Shown: positions 19,267 to 27,894, counted from the stretch's first letter. The stretch: 64,000 bases of DNA from Herbaspirillum sp. Sphag64 (GCF_014192645.1 NZ_JACHYE010000012.1:1-64000), one strand, 5' to 3'. Notes: a model not told the origin generated them from the letters alone. Made by a program: numbers and translations.

Positions 19267-19992
19267 TCAGGCATCCAGCGTCGCTTCTGAATAAAACTGA
19301 TTGTCGCTATCATCGCGTTCGCTACTCTCTCGCTTGAGTCGATCCGTGGCAATCAGGTTGTTCTTGGTTTCCTGAATGTGCAGCTCCAACAGTTGCGCCA
19401 CTCTATCGCCATCTCGCCGCTTGCACGCTTCAAGAATCTCGTAGTGATCCGCCTGCGGACCATCCTTGCCGGTGGCTAAAGACATCATTTCATGGGTATA
19501 GCGATCGGTATTGAGGCAAAACTCTTCAATCAGGCGGCGCAGACGACGATTATTGGCCGGCGCGCTGATCCCAAGGTGAAAGCGTCGGTTGTATTCGGCC
19601 CATTCGGTAACCGTTTCGGAGGCGTTGTAGAGATCCAGAATTTCCTTCAAGTGATCGAAATCTCGCTGCACCATGTTCGGCACTGCGATACGCGCGGCGT
19701 AGCACTCCAGTGCGATACGAATATCCATCATCTCGCAGAGCTGATCGACATCCATTCCTGCCACCACTGCACCACGGTTGCGCTGATAGGTAATAAGCCC
19801 CTCCGACTCCAATTGGCGCAAAGCCTCGCGTACCGGCAAGCGGCTGGTGTTGAAGCGCTCGGCCAGAGCGTCCTGACGCAACTGGGTGCCGGCTGGCATG
19901 GTGCCTTTCAGAATCTCGTAGCGAAGCTGGTCCCGGATGATCTGGGGCAATCCCTTCGAGGTAGTTTTGGCCCGGTTCGGTGATGTTGGCAT
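19267..19992 (-). CDS. GntR-family (FadR/FCD) transcriptional regulator
   Basis: The 241-residue protein has an N-terminal winged HTH (about 20-80: LRYEILKGTMPAGTQLRQDALAERF, SRLPVREALRQLESEGL) and a C-terminal all-helical FCD ligand-binding domain (about 90-220) with histidines in YNRRFHLGI, ADHYEIL and LELHIQET that commonly bind a metal and an organic-acid or amino-acid effector. The ATG at 19992 is used; a TTG at 20022 would add ten residues, and neither has a good ribosome binding site. It is transcribed divergently from the P5C dehydrogenase gene, with the paired TTGGATCCAA site between them. It is the obvious candidate to bind that site and the copy at 17901. Confidence 0.9.
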   Translation of the reverse strand: MPTSPNRAKTTSKGLPQIIRDQLRYEILKGTMPAGTQLRQDALAERFNTSRLPVREALRQLESEGLITYQRNRGAVVAGMDVDQLCEMMDIRIALECYAARIAVPNMVQRDFDHLKEILDLYNASETVTEWAEYNRRFHLGISAPANNRRLRRLIEEFCLNTDRYTHEMMSLATGKDGPQADHYEILEACKRRDGDRVAQLLELHIQETKNNLIATDRLKRESSERDDSDNQFYSEATLDA

Positions 19993-20033
19993 AAGGAAAT
20001 CTGAAGGAAAAATTAGTCTCAATAAGTTTTCTA

Positions 20034-20090
20034 TTGTGCCTCAAGTTGCCCTTCGCTATACTGGATCCAAATATTAAACATTGGATCCAA
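20034..20090 (+). promoter_or_regulatory. Promoter and paired TTGGATCCAA operator of the P5C dehydrogenase gene
   Basis: TTGTGC (20034-20039) and TATACT (20057-20062) are spaced by 17 bp. Two TGGATCCAA palindromes, CTGGATCCAA at 20061 and TTGGATCCAA at 20081, are spaced by exactly 20 bp and begin at the end of the -10 box, where a bound dimer pair would block initiation. The arrangement repeats that at 17894-17930. Confidence 0.7.
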
Positions 20091-20113
20091 TTTATATATA
20101 ATCGTATAACACC

Positions 20114-21733
20114 ATGACAACACCACATTCAATGAGCAGTAACGAACCGGTACTCAGTTACTTGCAAGGCAGCGTGGAGCGCGATCTGCTGCGCGCCGAT
20201 CTGGACGCACAAAAGAACATCTGCCGAGAAATTCCCGCCATTGTTGGTGGCAGGCGCATCTTCGGCCACATCAACTCGGCTGTACGTGCGCCTCATGAAC
20301 ATTCCCGCGTTCTGGCAAACATTTATCATGCTGAGAAAGAGACGGTACAAGCCGCGATCAACACCGCCATCGACGCTCAGCAAGAATGGGCATCCTGGTC
20401 GCTGCAAGAGCGTTCTGCGATATTTTTGAAAGCTGCCGATCTCTTGGCAGGTCCCTGGCGCGCACGCCTGAATGCCGCCACCATGCTTGGTCAAAGTAAG
20501 ACTGTGGTGCAGGCGGAAATCGATTCGGCCTGTGAGTTGATCGACTTCCTTCGCTTCAACGTGCAGTTCGCCAATGAGATTGTGGCGAACCAGCCGATGT
20601 CTTCTGCTGGCGTGCGCAATGCCATGGAATACCGTCCGCTGGAGGGCTTCGTCTATGCCGTCACGCCATTCAACTTCACGGCCATCGGCGGCAACCTCGC
20701 CGTAGCGCCAGCACTCATGGGCAACACGGTGTTGTGGAAACCAGCAACGACAGCAGCGCTATCCAATTTCATGTTCATGGAATTGCTGGAAGCCGCTGGG
20801 CTGCCCAAGGGTGTCATCAACTTTGTGCCGGGCGACCCGATCGATGTCAGTAACGAGGCGCTCAATCATCCGGCGCTGGCAGGAATTCACTTTACCGGCT
20901 CGACTACCGTGTTTGACGGCATGTGGGCCGAAGTGGGTCGCAACATCAGCAAATACAAATCGTATCCGCGACTGGTCGGCGAAACCGGTGGCAAGGATTT
21001 CGTGCTGGCGCACCCATCGGCAGAAGTCGATGCGCTAGCCGTCGGGCTGCTGCGTGGTGCATTTGAATATCAGGGCCAGAAATGTAGCGCCGCCTCCCGT
21101 GCGTATATCCCGACGTCACTCTGGCCATCGGTTAAGGAGCGCCTGATCAACATGACCGAATCGATCAAGATGGGCGACGTCTGCGACTTCGAAAATTTCA
21201 TGGGGGCGGTGATTGATCGTCGCGCCTTTGATCGTATCGCGGGCTATATCGACCGCGCGCGCAGCGACAAGGACGCCACGATCCTGACGGGCGGCAAGGT
21301 CGACGACCGTGTCGGCTACTTCGTCACACCGACCGTGATTGAAGTGAAGGATCCTCGGCACAGCTTGATGCAAAACGAAATTTTTGGCCCCGTACTCACC
21401 GTCTACGTCTACCAGGACGCACAGTGGAATGATGTGTTGAAGCTGGTCGATGGTACCAGTAGCTACGCATTGACCGGAGCCGTGTTCGCCACCGACCGGG
21501 CCGCCATTTTGCAAGCGTCTCAGGAATTACGCTTCTCGGCCGGCAATTTCTATATCAACGACAAGCCCACTGGTGCGGTGGTTGGTCAGCAACCTTTCGG
21601 TGGTGCACGCCGCAGTGGTACCAATGACAAAGCGGGTTCTTCACTCAACCTGCAGCGTTGGGTATCGCCACGCACCGTCAAGGAAACGTCGGCACCTCCG
21701 GTTGAGTACGGCTACGCCTACATGAAGAAATAA
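20114..21733 (+). CDS. pruA: Delta-1-pyrroline-5-carboxylate (glutamate-semialdehyde) dehydrogenase
   Basis: This 539-residue aldehyde dehydrogenase is of the stand-alone P5CDH (ALDH4) type and oxidises glutamate gamma-semialdehyde to glutamate with NAD+. Catalytic Cys324 lies in YQGQKCSAASRAYIP and the general base Glu290 in YPRLVGETGGKDF. Also visible are TPFNFTAIGGNLA, HFTGST and the family-specific C-terminal GQQPFGGARRSGTNDKAGS. No proline dehydrogenase is fused or adjacent, so the semialdehyde may come from ornithine, arginine or hydroxyproline, or from a distant PutA. It is controlled by the paired operator upstream and ends in a strong terminator, so it is transcribed separately from the transport operon that follows. 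No Shine-Dalgarno is evident before the ATG. Confidence 0.92.
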   Translation: MTTPHSMSSNEPVLSYLQGSVERDLLRADLDAQKNICREIPAIVGGRRIFGHINSAVRAPHEHSRVLANIYHAEKETVQAAINTAIDAQQEWASWSLQERSAIFLKAADLLAGPWRARLNAATMLGQSKTVVQAEIDSACELIDFLRFNVQFANEIVANQPMSSAGVRNAMEYRPLEGFVYAVTPFNFTAIGGNLAVAPALMGNTVLWKPATTAALSNFMFMELLEAAGLPKGVINFVPGDPIDVSNEALNHPALAGIHFTGSTTVFDGMWAEVGRNISKYKSYPRLVGETGGKDFVLAHPSAEVDALAVGLLRGAFEYQGQKCSAASRAYIPTSLWPSVKERLINMTESIKMGDVCDFENFMGAVIDRRAFDRIAGYIDRARSDKDATILTGGKVDDRVGYFVTPTVIEVKDPRHSLMQNEIFGPVLTVYVYQDAQWNDVLKLVDGTSSYALTGAVFATDRAAILQASQELRFSAGNFYINDKPTGAVVGQQPFGGARRSGTNDKAGSSLNLQRWVSPRTVKETSAPPVEYGYAYMKK

Positions 21734-21740
21734 GCAATCT

Positions 21741-21775
21741 GGCAGGTGCAGGCCTTGGTCTGTACCTGCCTTTTT
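21741..21775 (+). terminator. Strong terminator after P5C dehydrogenase gene
   Basis: An 11-bp stem (GGCAGGTGCAG with CTGTACCTGCC, one G-T pair) is followed by TTTTTGATTT. Confidence 0.88.
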
Positions 21776-21874
21776 GATTTCCAGCATCGTTTCACCCCAG
21801 ACGTTTCCATCTAGCAGCACACCTTGCCTGTATCGGCAGGCGTTCGTCTTTCAATCCACATTGGAGCAATAAAA

Positions 21875-22993
21875 ATGATATTCAAAATGAGACCTCTATT
21901 CACATCTGCGGCGCTGTTGTTGTCGCTGGTTTCGGCGTCTTCCGCTGTTCTGGCACAGGAAAGCGTACAAATGGGTGCAGTGCTGTCGCTGACTGGCGCG
22001 AATGCTACCGTTGGTGAAGATGTACGCCGGGCAGTCGATCTCGCGGTAGAGAAGGTAAATGCGCAAGGCGGTGTGCTTGGCAAAAAATTCAGCGTGATCG
22101 TCGAAGATTCTGGTGGCAATCCGACCACCGCATTGAATGCAGCACGCAAACTGGTCAGCGTTGATAAGGTACCGGTAGTGATCGGCGAATATTCGTCGGG
22201 TATCAGCATTCCGCTTGGCCAGTATCTGGTCAAGGAAGGTGTTACCCATATCAATATCGCCAGCACCAGCGTGAAGATTCGTGATCTTGGTGCGACCTCC
22301 TTCAACGTGATAGGTCTGGAAAACTTCGGTAATAAATTCTCCGCTGCTGATGTCTGGGCGCTGGGTTACCGAAAGATCGCCGTGATCGCGCCGAACAACG
22401 CCTACGGACAAGGTGTCGCACATGGATTCAGGGAAGAATACGAAAAGCTTGGCGGAAAGATCTCCACCGAATTGCTATATACCGCTGGCCAGTCGACCTA
22501 CCGTCGCGAACTACAACAAGTCGAACGCAGCAAACCGGATGCTTACATCTACACCGCCTACGGCCAGGAGTCGGCAATCATCAACCGTGAAGCATTTGAA
22601 CTCGGTCTGCGCAAGACGCCCTGGTACGGCATTTTGCTGAGCATGTGCCTCTCGGATACACCCGCTGAAATCGCCAATGGCCAGCTCGGCATGGAAGTGG
22701 GATCAGTCGATGGTGTAGCCGGCATGACTTATGCCGAGGCGTTCCGCACCAGGTACAAGGAAGGCATGAAGACATCCTACTCTGGCTATGCCTATGACGC
22801 CGTGATGCTGACCGCTGCTGCGATCAACCGCGCCAAATCGACCAAGCCAGCAGATATCCAGGCGGCATTGAAGGAGATCGGCAAAAACTATCCAGGCGTC
22901 ACTGGCGCGATCACTTTCGACAATGACCGGCAACGTCAGAATCCACCGTATGCAAAGCTGAAGTACGACGGCGGGAAAATCGTCTCGCGCTAA
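21875..22993 (+). CDS. ABC transporter binding protein of the Liv operon
   Basis: The ATG at 21875 follows TTGGAGC with 8-nt spacing and opens a Sec signal peptide (MIFKMRPLFTSAALLLSLVS...LAQE). It is preferred to an ATG 51 bp upstream. The 372-residue protein is a periplasmic type I binding protein (QMGAVLSLTGANATVGEDVRRAVDLAVEKVNAQGGVLGKK), but it is clearly divergent from the two LivJ-like proteins in this window. It heads the run of permease and ATPase genes, separated from them by 148 bp holding a hairpin. It is the cognate receptor of this transporter; the ligand is probably an amino acid or amide. Confidence 0.88.
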   Translation: MIFKMRPLFTSAALLLSLVSASSAVLAQESVQMGAVLSLTGANATVGEDVRRAVDLAVEKVNAQGGVLGKKFSVIVEDSGGNPTTALNAARKLVSVDKVPVVIGEYSSGISIPLGQYLVKEGVTHINIASTSVKIRDLGATSFNVIGLENFGNKFSAADVWALGYRKIAVIAPNNAYGQGVAHGFREEYEKLGGKISTELLYTAGQSTYRRELQQVERSKPDAYIYTAYGQESAIINREAFELGLRKTPWYGILLSMCLSDTPAEIANGQLGMEVGSVDGVAGMTYAEAFRTRYKEGMKTSYSGYAYDAVMLTAAAINRAKSTKPADIQAALKEIGKNYPGVTGAITFDNDRQRQNPPYAKLKYDGGKIVSR

Positions 22994-23071
22994 GACCTGC
23001 TGACACTCTCGATCTGACAGTCGTTGCGGGAGACGGCAAGCAGATTTGCTGTTAACGAAAGACACCAAAAA

Positions 23072-23114
23072 CCGCCGCTTGAGGTCGTCCGCTGCGACGC
23101 TCACGGCGGATTTT
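23072..23114 (+). terminator. Intercistronic hairpin between binding-protein and permease genes
   Basis: CCGCCG (23072-23077) pairs with CGGCGG (23104-23109), with an inner GTCG/CGAC stem, followed by ATTTTTG. It resembles a leaky terminator or mRNA-stabilising structure, which would let the binding protein be made in excess over the membrane parts. Confidence 0.6.
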
Positions 23115-23141
23115 TGCACGGGATAATTTTCGGAGCTATTG

Positions 23142-24035
23142 ATGTTGCAATTTCTGATAGACACATTAGTCCGCACCACCGATCTGGCACTCATTGCGCT
23201 GGGTCTGAGCATGGTGTACGGGCTAGTGAAATTCCCCAATATCGCACACGTACAGTATGCGATGCTGGGCGCTTACCTGACCTATGCACTGCATGCTACC
23301 GGCTTGTCAATGGTTGTCGCCATTGCGATCGCCGGCATGCTGATCGGTGCGCTGGCGCTGATGCTGCACATGTTGCTGTTTCGCCGTCTGCTGCGTTCCG
23401 GCCCCGCCATGACAATGATCGGATCACTCGCAGTGGCGATGCTGATTGTCGCAGTCACACTGGGCGTCGCGGGTTCATTTCCACTCATGTACAAGCTGCC
23501 GTTATCCGCACCGCTAGTGATCGCTAATGTCCGCCTCGGACTGACACAGTTGTACGCGCTTGTCATGACACTGGTCGTGCTCGTTCTATTCACTGCTTTG
23601 TTATTCACTACCCGCACCGGTCGAGCGATGCGTGCGTTGTCGTCAAACCGCGCACTAGCGGCGGCATCTGGCCTGAATGCCGAACACATTACCCATCTGG
23701 TCAATTTCAGCAGCGGCGCACTGGCAGCACTGGGTGGCAGCATGCTGGCCATGACCAGCGGTGCACATATCAACCTCGGACAGGATCTGCTGCTACCGGT
23801 GTTTGCCGCTGCCATCCTTGGTGGCCTGGGCAATCCACTGGGCGCAGTGGCTGGTGCGCTGTTGATCGCTGTCACCGAAACATTGGTGACCAATCTCAAT
23901 TTCGGCTGGATGTTCGGTACTTCGGTTGCTTTCCTTCCGGTTGCCTACATCAGTGCCGCCTCTTTCCTGATCCTGTTGCTGGCTCTGTTATTCAAACCAT
24001 ATGGCCTGTTTGATCGTGAGGTACGCCGTGTTTGA
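23142..24035 (+). CDS. Branched-chain amino-acid ABC transporter permease, LivH type
   Basis: This 297-residue inner-membrane permease has about eight hydrophobic helices and the LivH signature VYGLVKFPNIAHVQYAMLGAYLTY near the N terminus. The ATPase-coupling region lies around GRAMRALSSNRALAAASGLN. The ATG at 23142 follows CGGAGC; a TTG one codon upstream is less likely. The next gene begins inside its last codons, as is usual for livHM pairs. It forms the translocation channel with the LivM-type subunit. Confidence 0.9.
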   Translation: MLQFLIDTLVRTTDLALIALGLSMVYGLVKFPNIAHVQYAMLGAYLTYALHATGLSMVVAIAIAGMLIGALALMLHMLLFRRLLRSGPAMTMIGSLAVAMLIVAVTLGVAGSFPLMYKLPLSAPLVIANVRLGLTQLYALVMTLVVLVLFTALLFTTRTGRAMRALSSNRALAAASGLNAEHITHLVNFSSGALAALGGSMLAMTSGAHINLGQDLLLPVFAAAILGGLGNPLGAVAGALLIAVTETLVTNLNFGWMFGTSVAFLPVAYISAASFLILLLALLFKPYGLFDREVRRV

Positions 24036-24915
24036 TTTTCTGATTTTTTCGTTCACCATCTCCGGCATTTATGCACTGATGGCACTTGGTCTGAATCTAC
24101 AGGCGGGTTATTCTGGCTTGCTCAATTTCGGCCATATTGCCTTTGCTGCAATCGGTGCATACGCTACCGGCATTGCCATGACTGCGGGCTATCCTGCGAT
24201 CATCGGTGCTGCGCTGGGTGTTTGTGTGGCCATGCTATTAGGCTGGGTAATCGCACGCCTGGGCCGTCAGCTCGGCTCCGATTACTGGGGCATTGCCACC
24301 TTGGCCATTGCGGAAATCCTGCGTACCGTGGCGACCAATGAGGATTGGCTCACCGGTGGCGCACAAGGCATTAGTGCCATTCCCTCACTGTTCGAATCGT
24401 TGCCGCGTCCCTGGAATGCGCTGGCATTTCTTTCCTTGGTACTCATCACCTTGGTGATCGCCGCCCTGCTCTGCCGTCGACTCGGCAACGGTCGCTTTGG
24501 CCGTGCCCTGCGGCTTATGCGGGAAGAGCCTCAGCTAGCAGCTTGCATGGGTTACAACCTGCGCTCACTCAAGTCACGCGCAATCATGGCCGGTGCAGCG
24601 ATCACTGCAATCGCTGGTTCTTTGTATGCGCATTACATGAGTTTCGTCGGCCCCGATTACCTACTGGCATCGGAGACCTTTCTACTTTGGACAATGTTAA
24701 TGATCGGCGGCATGGGCAATACACTTGGTGTGATCGTCGGTGTGGCGTTGGTGCAGACAGCGTATTCCGTTGTGCCATTTGCGAAGGACTATTTCAATTT
24801 TGGCTCCGACGTCTCGGGCGCATTGCGTCTGGGCCTGATCGGTTTGATTTTGCTGGTATGCCTGTTATGGCGCAGTCAGGGACTGGTTCCTGAAAAACTG
24901 AGGAAAATGCCATGA
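24028..24915 (+). CDS. Branched-chain amino-acid ABC transporter permease, LivM type
   Basis: The GTG at 24028 follows GTGAGG and overlaps the LivH stop by 8 bp; it is preferred to an ATG at 24001 deeper inside that gene. The 295-residue protein has eight to ten membrane helices and the LivM hallmarks ALGLNLQAGYSGLLNFGHIAFAAIGAYA, SDYWGIATLAIAEI and MIGGMGNTLGVIVGVALV. Its stop overlaps the start of the LivG-type ATPase gene. It pairs with the LivH-type permease. Confidence 0.9.
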   Translation: MFDFLIFSFTISGIYALMALGLNLQAGYSGLLNFGHIAFAAIGAYATGIAMTAGYPAIIGAALGVCVAMLLGWVIARLGRQLGSDYWGIATLAIAEILRTVATNEDWLTGGAQGISAIPSLFESLPRPWNALAFLSLVLITLVIAALLCRRLGNGRFGRALRLMREEPQLAACMGYNLRSLKSRAIMAGAAITAIAGSLYAHYMSFVGPDYLLASETFLLWTMLMIGGMGNTLGVIVGVALVQTAYSVVPFAKDYFNFGSDVSGALRLGLIGLILLVCLLWRSQGLVPEKLRKMP

Positions 24916-25712
24916 GTTCGCCAATCACTTTATTGGAAGTGCAATCGGTTGCCAAAGCCTTCGGCGGCAACCAAGTCTTGCAAGAGGTTTCATTTTCGAT
25001 CCAGCCGGGGGAAATCGTCGGGCTGCTAGGCCCTAACGGCTCAGGCAAGTCAACGCTACTCAATACGATTACCGGCTTCGAAGCAATCGACAATGGCAGC
25101 GTCGCCTATCGTGGCAAACGAATCGACAAAATGAGCGCGTATCAGATTGTCGACGCTGGTATCGCGCGTACTTTCCAGCTGCCATCCATGCCAACCAAAA
25201 TGTCGGTGATGGAGGTCGCGATGGCGGCAGCGACCTCACATCATGGTTTCTGGGGGACATTGATTGGCACTGGTGCTACCCGCGCCGCCGAACAGGAGGC
25301 TTGTGATAAAGCCAGCGTCCTCTTGCATGAACTACTCCTGACCCCTGTACGCAACCTGCCCGCCTCGGCCTTGTCGGGCGGACAGAAGAAACTGCTCGGC
25401 ATCGTCTGTGCACTGATGGGCAATCCGCAAATGGTCATGCTCGACGAACCGACCGCTGGCGTCCATCCCAATCTGCGCCGCGACATCGTGACGGCCCTAC
25501 AACGCCTGAACCAGCAAGGTATGACACTGATGATCGTCGAACATGACATGCACTTCATCCGCGAAGTCTGCACCCGCTGCATCGTGCTCGATCGCGGCCA
25601 CATCGTAGCCAGCTGTCGTCCCGATGAACTGTCATCGAATGAACGGGTACTGCAAGCCTATCTGGGTGGCCATGGCGCTGAAACTGCGGCAACATTGGAG
25701 GAACAAGCATGA
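24912..25712 (+). CDS. Branched-chain amino-acid ABC transporter ATPase, LivG type
   Basis: The 266-residue cytoplasmic ATPase has Walker A GPNGSGKST (about residues 37-45), ABC signature LSGGQKK, Walker B MVMLDEPTAGVHP and the switch histidine in IVEHDMHFI. The region after the Q-loop has the long insert typical of LivG. It is coupled by 4-bp overlaps to both neighbours. Confidence 0.92.
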   Translation: MSSPITLLEVQSVAKAFGGNQVLQEVSFSIQPGEIVGLLGPNGSGKSTLLNTITGFEAIDNGSVAYRGKRIDKMSAYQIVDAGIARTFQLPSMPTKMSVMEVAMAAATSHHGFWGTLIGTGATRAAEQEACDKASVLLHELLLTPVRNLPASALSGGQKKLLGIVCALMGNPQMVMLDEPTAGVHPNLRRDIVTALQRLNQQGMTLMIVEHDMHFIREVCTRCIVLDRGHIVASCRPDELSSNERVLQAYLGGHGAETAATLEEQA

Positions 25713-26428
25713 TTGACATCAATAGCGTCGTCGCGGGCTATACGCCGGAAGTCGATATTCTCAAAGGCATGACACTGCAAGCTCAGCCAGCCGAAATTGT
25801 CACTCTGCTTGGTCCCAACGGCTGTGGAAAATCGACGCTACTGAAAACCATCGCCGGTTTTCTACAACCGCGCAGCGGCACTATAACGCTGCAAGGCAAG
25901 GATATATCGACATTACCAGCGCATCACAAGATCCGCCATTGCCGTATCGGCTTTGTACCGCAAACCGAGAATGTGTTCAGTGCGCTGACCATTCGGGAAA
26001 ACCTGCAGGTTGGTGGTCACTTCATGAGCGAGGTTGATTGTCGTGCACGGATCGACGAGTTATGCACGCTCTATCCGATCCTGCGCAAGAAATTCAACAC
26101 GCCGGCAGCGTCGATGTCCGGTGGAGAACGGCAGATTCTGGCACTGGCGCGTGCACTGATGCCAGGCCCAAGCTTGCTGTTGCTGGATGAACCATCGGCC
26201 GGCTTGTCGCCCAAGGTGTTGCTGGAAGTATTCGAAGCGATCCAGCAGGTACGCAGCAAGGAGCAGGTCACGATCCTGATAGTAGAGCAGAACGCGATGG
26301 AAGCCCTGCGTATTTCGGATCGGGCCTACGTGCTGTCGATGGGCGCAGTCGCGCTTACCGGCAGCGCCGCTGAGTTGTTAAACAATCCGCAAGTACGTGA
26401 ACTTTATCTCGGCGGACGGGCGGCTTAA
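25709..26428 (+). CDS. Branched-chain amino-acid ABC transporter ATPase, LivF type
   Basis: This 239-residue ATPase has Walker A GPNGCGKST, signature MSGGERQ, Walker B LLLLDEPSAGLSP and a glutamine in the switch position (IVEQNAMEAL), as in LivF. Length and order fit the LivF subunit that dimerises with LivG to drive the transporter. It is the last gene of the operon and is followed by a terminator. Confidence 0.92.
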   Translation: MIDINSVVAGYTPEVDILKGMTLQAQPAEIVTLLGPNGCGKSTLLKTIAGFLQPRSGTITLQGKDISTLPAHHKIRHCRIGFVPQTENVFSALTIRENLQVGGHFMSEVDCRARIDELCTLYPILRKKFNTPAASMSGGERQILALARALMPGPSLLLLDEPSAGLSPKVLLEVFEAIQQVRSKEQVTILIVEQNAMEALRISDRAYVLSMGAVALTGSAAELLNNPQVRELYLGGRAA

Positions 26429-26469
26429 CCGTTGAATCATCGGCAAGCCAAGTTGACATGATGCGATAG

Positions 26470-26508
26470 AGACGGTGCGTATTGCCAGAGGCAGTTGCGC
26501 CGTCTTTC
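26470..26508 (+). terminator. Terminator of the Liv operon
   Basis: GACGGTGC/GCGCCGTC with an inner TGCC/GGCA hairpin is followed by TTTCTC. Confidence 0.7.
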
Positions 26509-26579
26509 TCATAGCAAGAGCAACAAGGACTGCCTCACGGTCGACACAAAACAATTCTCGATCACGGTGATCCGGTGTG

Positions 26580-26972
26580 CTAAGAGGCAATGACGTTGAA
26601 ATTCCCCCCCATCTCTTCGTGTCCGCTTCCGCAAAAATTGTCACACAGAAAACTGATCTTCCCCGCAGAAGGGAATTGCAGCGGTAACCGTGTGGCTTTT
26701 CCTGGCACGATATCGGCTCGTACGTGCAAGTCAGGAATATTGAATCCATGTACAAAGTCCAGTGCCGTCAGATCAAGAATCACGGACTCCCCTTGCTGGA
26801 TGGCGATCTCATTGGGGGTATAGGTGAATTTTTTCGCCTCGATACGGATGACCCGGGCGGGCTGTGGCTGACTGGTTTCTCCGGCCGCTTCAGCCAGCAA
26901 GCTGCCGCCACACAAGACGGCACCACTACTGCCCAAGATACGACGCAGGAATTGTCTTCGACTCGACCTCAT
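26580..26972 (-). CDS. Tat-exported cupredoxin with CuA-type ligand set
   Basis: This 130-residue protein starts with a twin-arginine signal (SSRRQFLRR, residues 3-11) and a hydrophobic stretch, so it is exported folded. The mature part is one cupredoxin barrel. H75, C110, C114, H118 and M121 give the spacing C-x3-C-x3-H-x2-M, the binuclear CuA pattern of cytochrome oxidase subunit II and nitrous-oxide reductase, rather than the single-Cys type 1 copper site. No oxidase subunit or membrane helix accompanies it. Its ATG overlaps the phosphoesterase stop by 4 bp, so the two are co-translated. A periplasmic electron-transfer or copper-handling role is plausible, but the function is not established. 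Confidence 0.82.
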   Translation of the reverse strand: MRSSRRQFLRRILGSSGAVLCGGSLLAEAAGETSQPQPARVIRIEAKKFTYTPNEIAIQQGESVILDLTALDFVHGFNIPDLHVRADIVPGKATRLPLQFPSAGKISFLCDNFCGSGHEEMGGNFNVIAS

Positions 26973-27862
26973 GATTGCCCCTGTGGCACCGGAAATTCTT
27001 GCAACTGATACTGCAGTTGACGCGCCTCGGACTGCACTTCACGAAACCCGAGCCCCTTACCGGGTGCTGCAGGATCCCATGGCAATGGAGTGCGGCGGTC
27101 CTGGGAGCCAGGCACAGGTAATGGGAAGATCAGTGAGCGAGCGGCATGGTGGGCGATATGCCCAGTTATGTGATGGTGCTCCTGGTGGATGTGCCCATAA
27201 AACACGGTGACATTGGTATAGGGCATCAAGAGTGCGATTGCCTGATCGCCATCACGGGTGGCCCAATCCCATTTGGGTTCCAGATCGAACAAGGGGCGAT
27301 GGGTAAAGACGACAATGCGCGCATCCTGCTCCAGCGCGGCAAGTTCACTCTTGAGCCAGACCAGTTGTTCCTCACCAATCTTCGCCCCGGGATCGGAGAC
27401 ATTGTCGAGCACCAGAAAATGCACGCCCTTGTGCGTAAAACGGTAATGCGTTTTTCCAAAATATTCCTTGTATGCCGCACCACGGTCGAGTGCGGCATCG
27501 TGTTCGCCGGGCATGAAATACACAGGTCCGACCTTCAGTTCTGCAACGACGTCACGGAACTGCGCCATACGTTCACGTCGTTCCTTGGGATCATCGGTGG
27601 TTTGTGTGAGATCGCCAGTGAAGACGATGAACTCTGGTGCCATTGGCAATGCGTTGACAGCGGCGACCGCTTTTTTCAAGGTATTGGCAGCATCCGGATT
27701 GGCGGGGCCACTGAAGCCCCAGTGCGAATCAGATAGTTGTACAAAATAAAAATCGTCTACACGAGGACTATCGACCGCCAACGCCCCTGTGTATAAACTC
27801 GACATCAATACGGCACCACCACCGGCAGCCGTAAGCTTCAAGAAATCTCTGCGATTGATCAT
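26969..27862 (-). CDS. Tat-exported calcineurin-like metallophosphoesterase
   Basis: The 297-residue protein has a Tat signal (NRRDFLKL, residues 3-10) and a mature calcineurin-like phosphoesterase domain. Metal-binding motifs are D45-x-H47 (SDSHWG), GD at 83-84 (FTGDL), GEHD at 119-122 in place of the usual GNHD, FTHRP, and YGHIHQEH near the C terminus. The Asn-to-Glu replacement in the GNHD motif alters a residue that normally helps bind substrate and metal. The natural substrate is unknown. It lies between the cytochrome c and cupredoxin genes in one operon, an unusual partner for redox proteins. Confidence 0.85.
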   Translation of the reverse strand: MINRRDFLKLTAAGGGAVLMSSLYTGALAVDSPRVDDFYFVQLSDSHWGFSGPANPDAANTLKKAVAAVNALPMAPEFIVFTGDLTQTTDDPKERRERMAQFRDVVAELKVGPVYFMPGEHDAALDRGAAYKEYFGKTHYRFTHKGVHFLVLDNVSDPGAKIGEEQLVWLKSELAALEQDARIVVFTHRPLFDLEPKWDWATRDGDQAIALLMPYTNVTVFYGHIHQEHHHITGHIAHHAARSLIFPLPVPGSQDRRTPLPWDPAAPGKGLGFREVQSEARQLQYQLQEFPVPQGQS

Positions 27863-27894
27863 GTCATTCCCCTGGAGAGGTCATCGTTGCGGTG

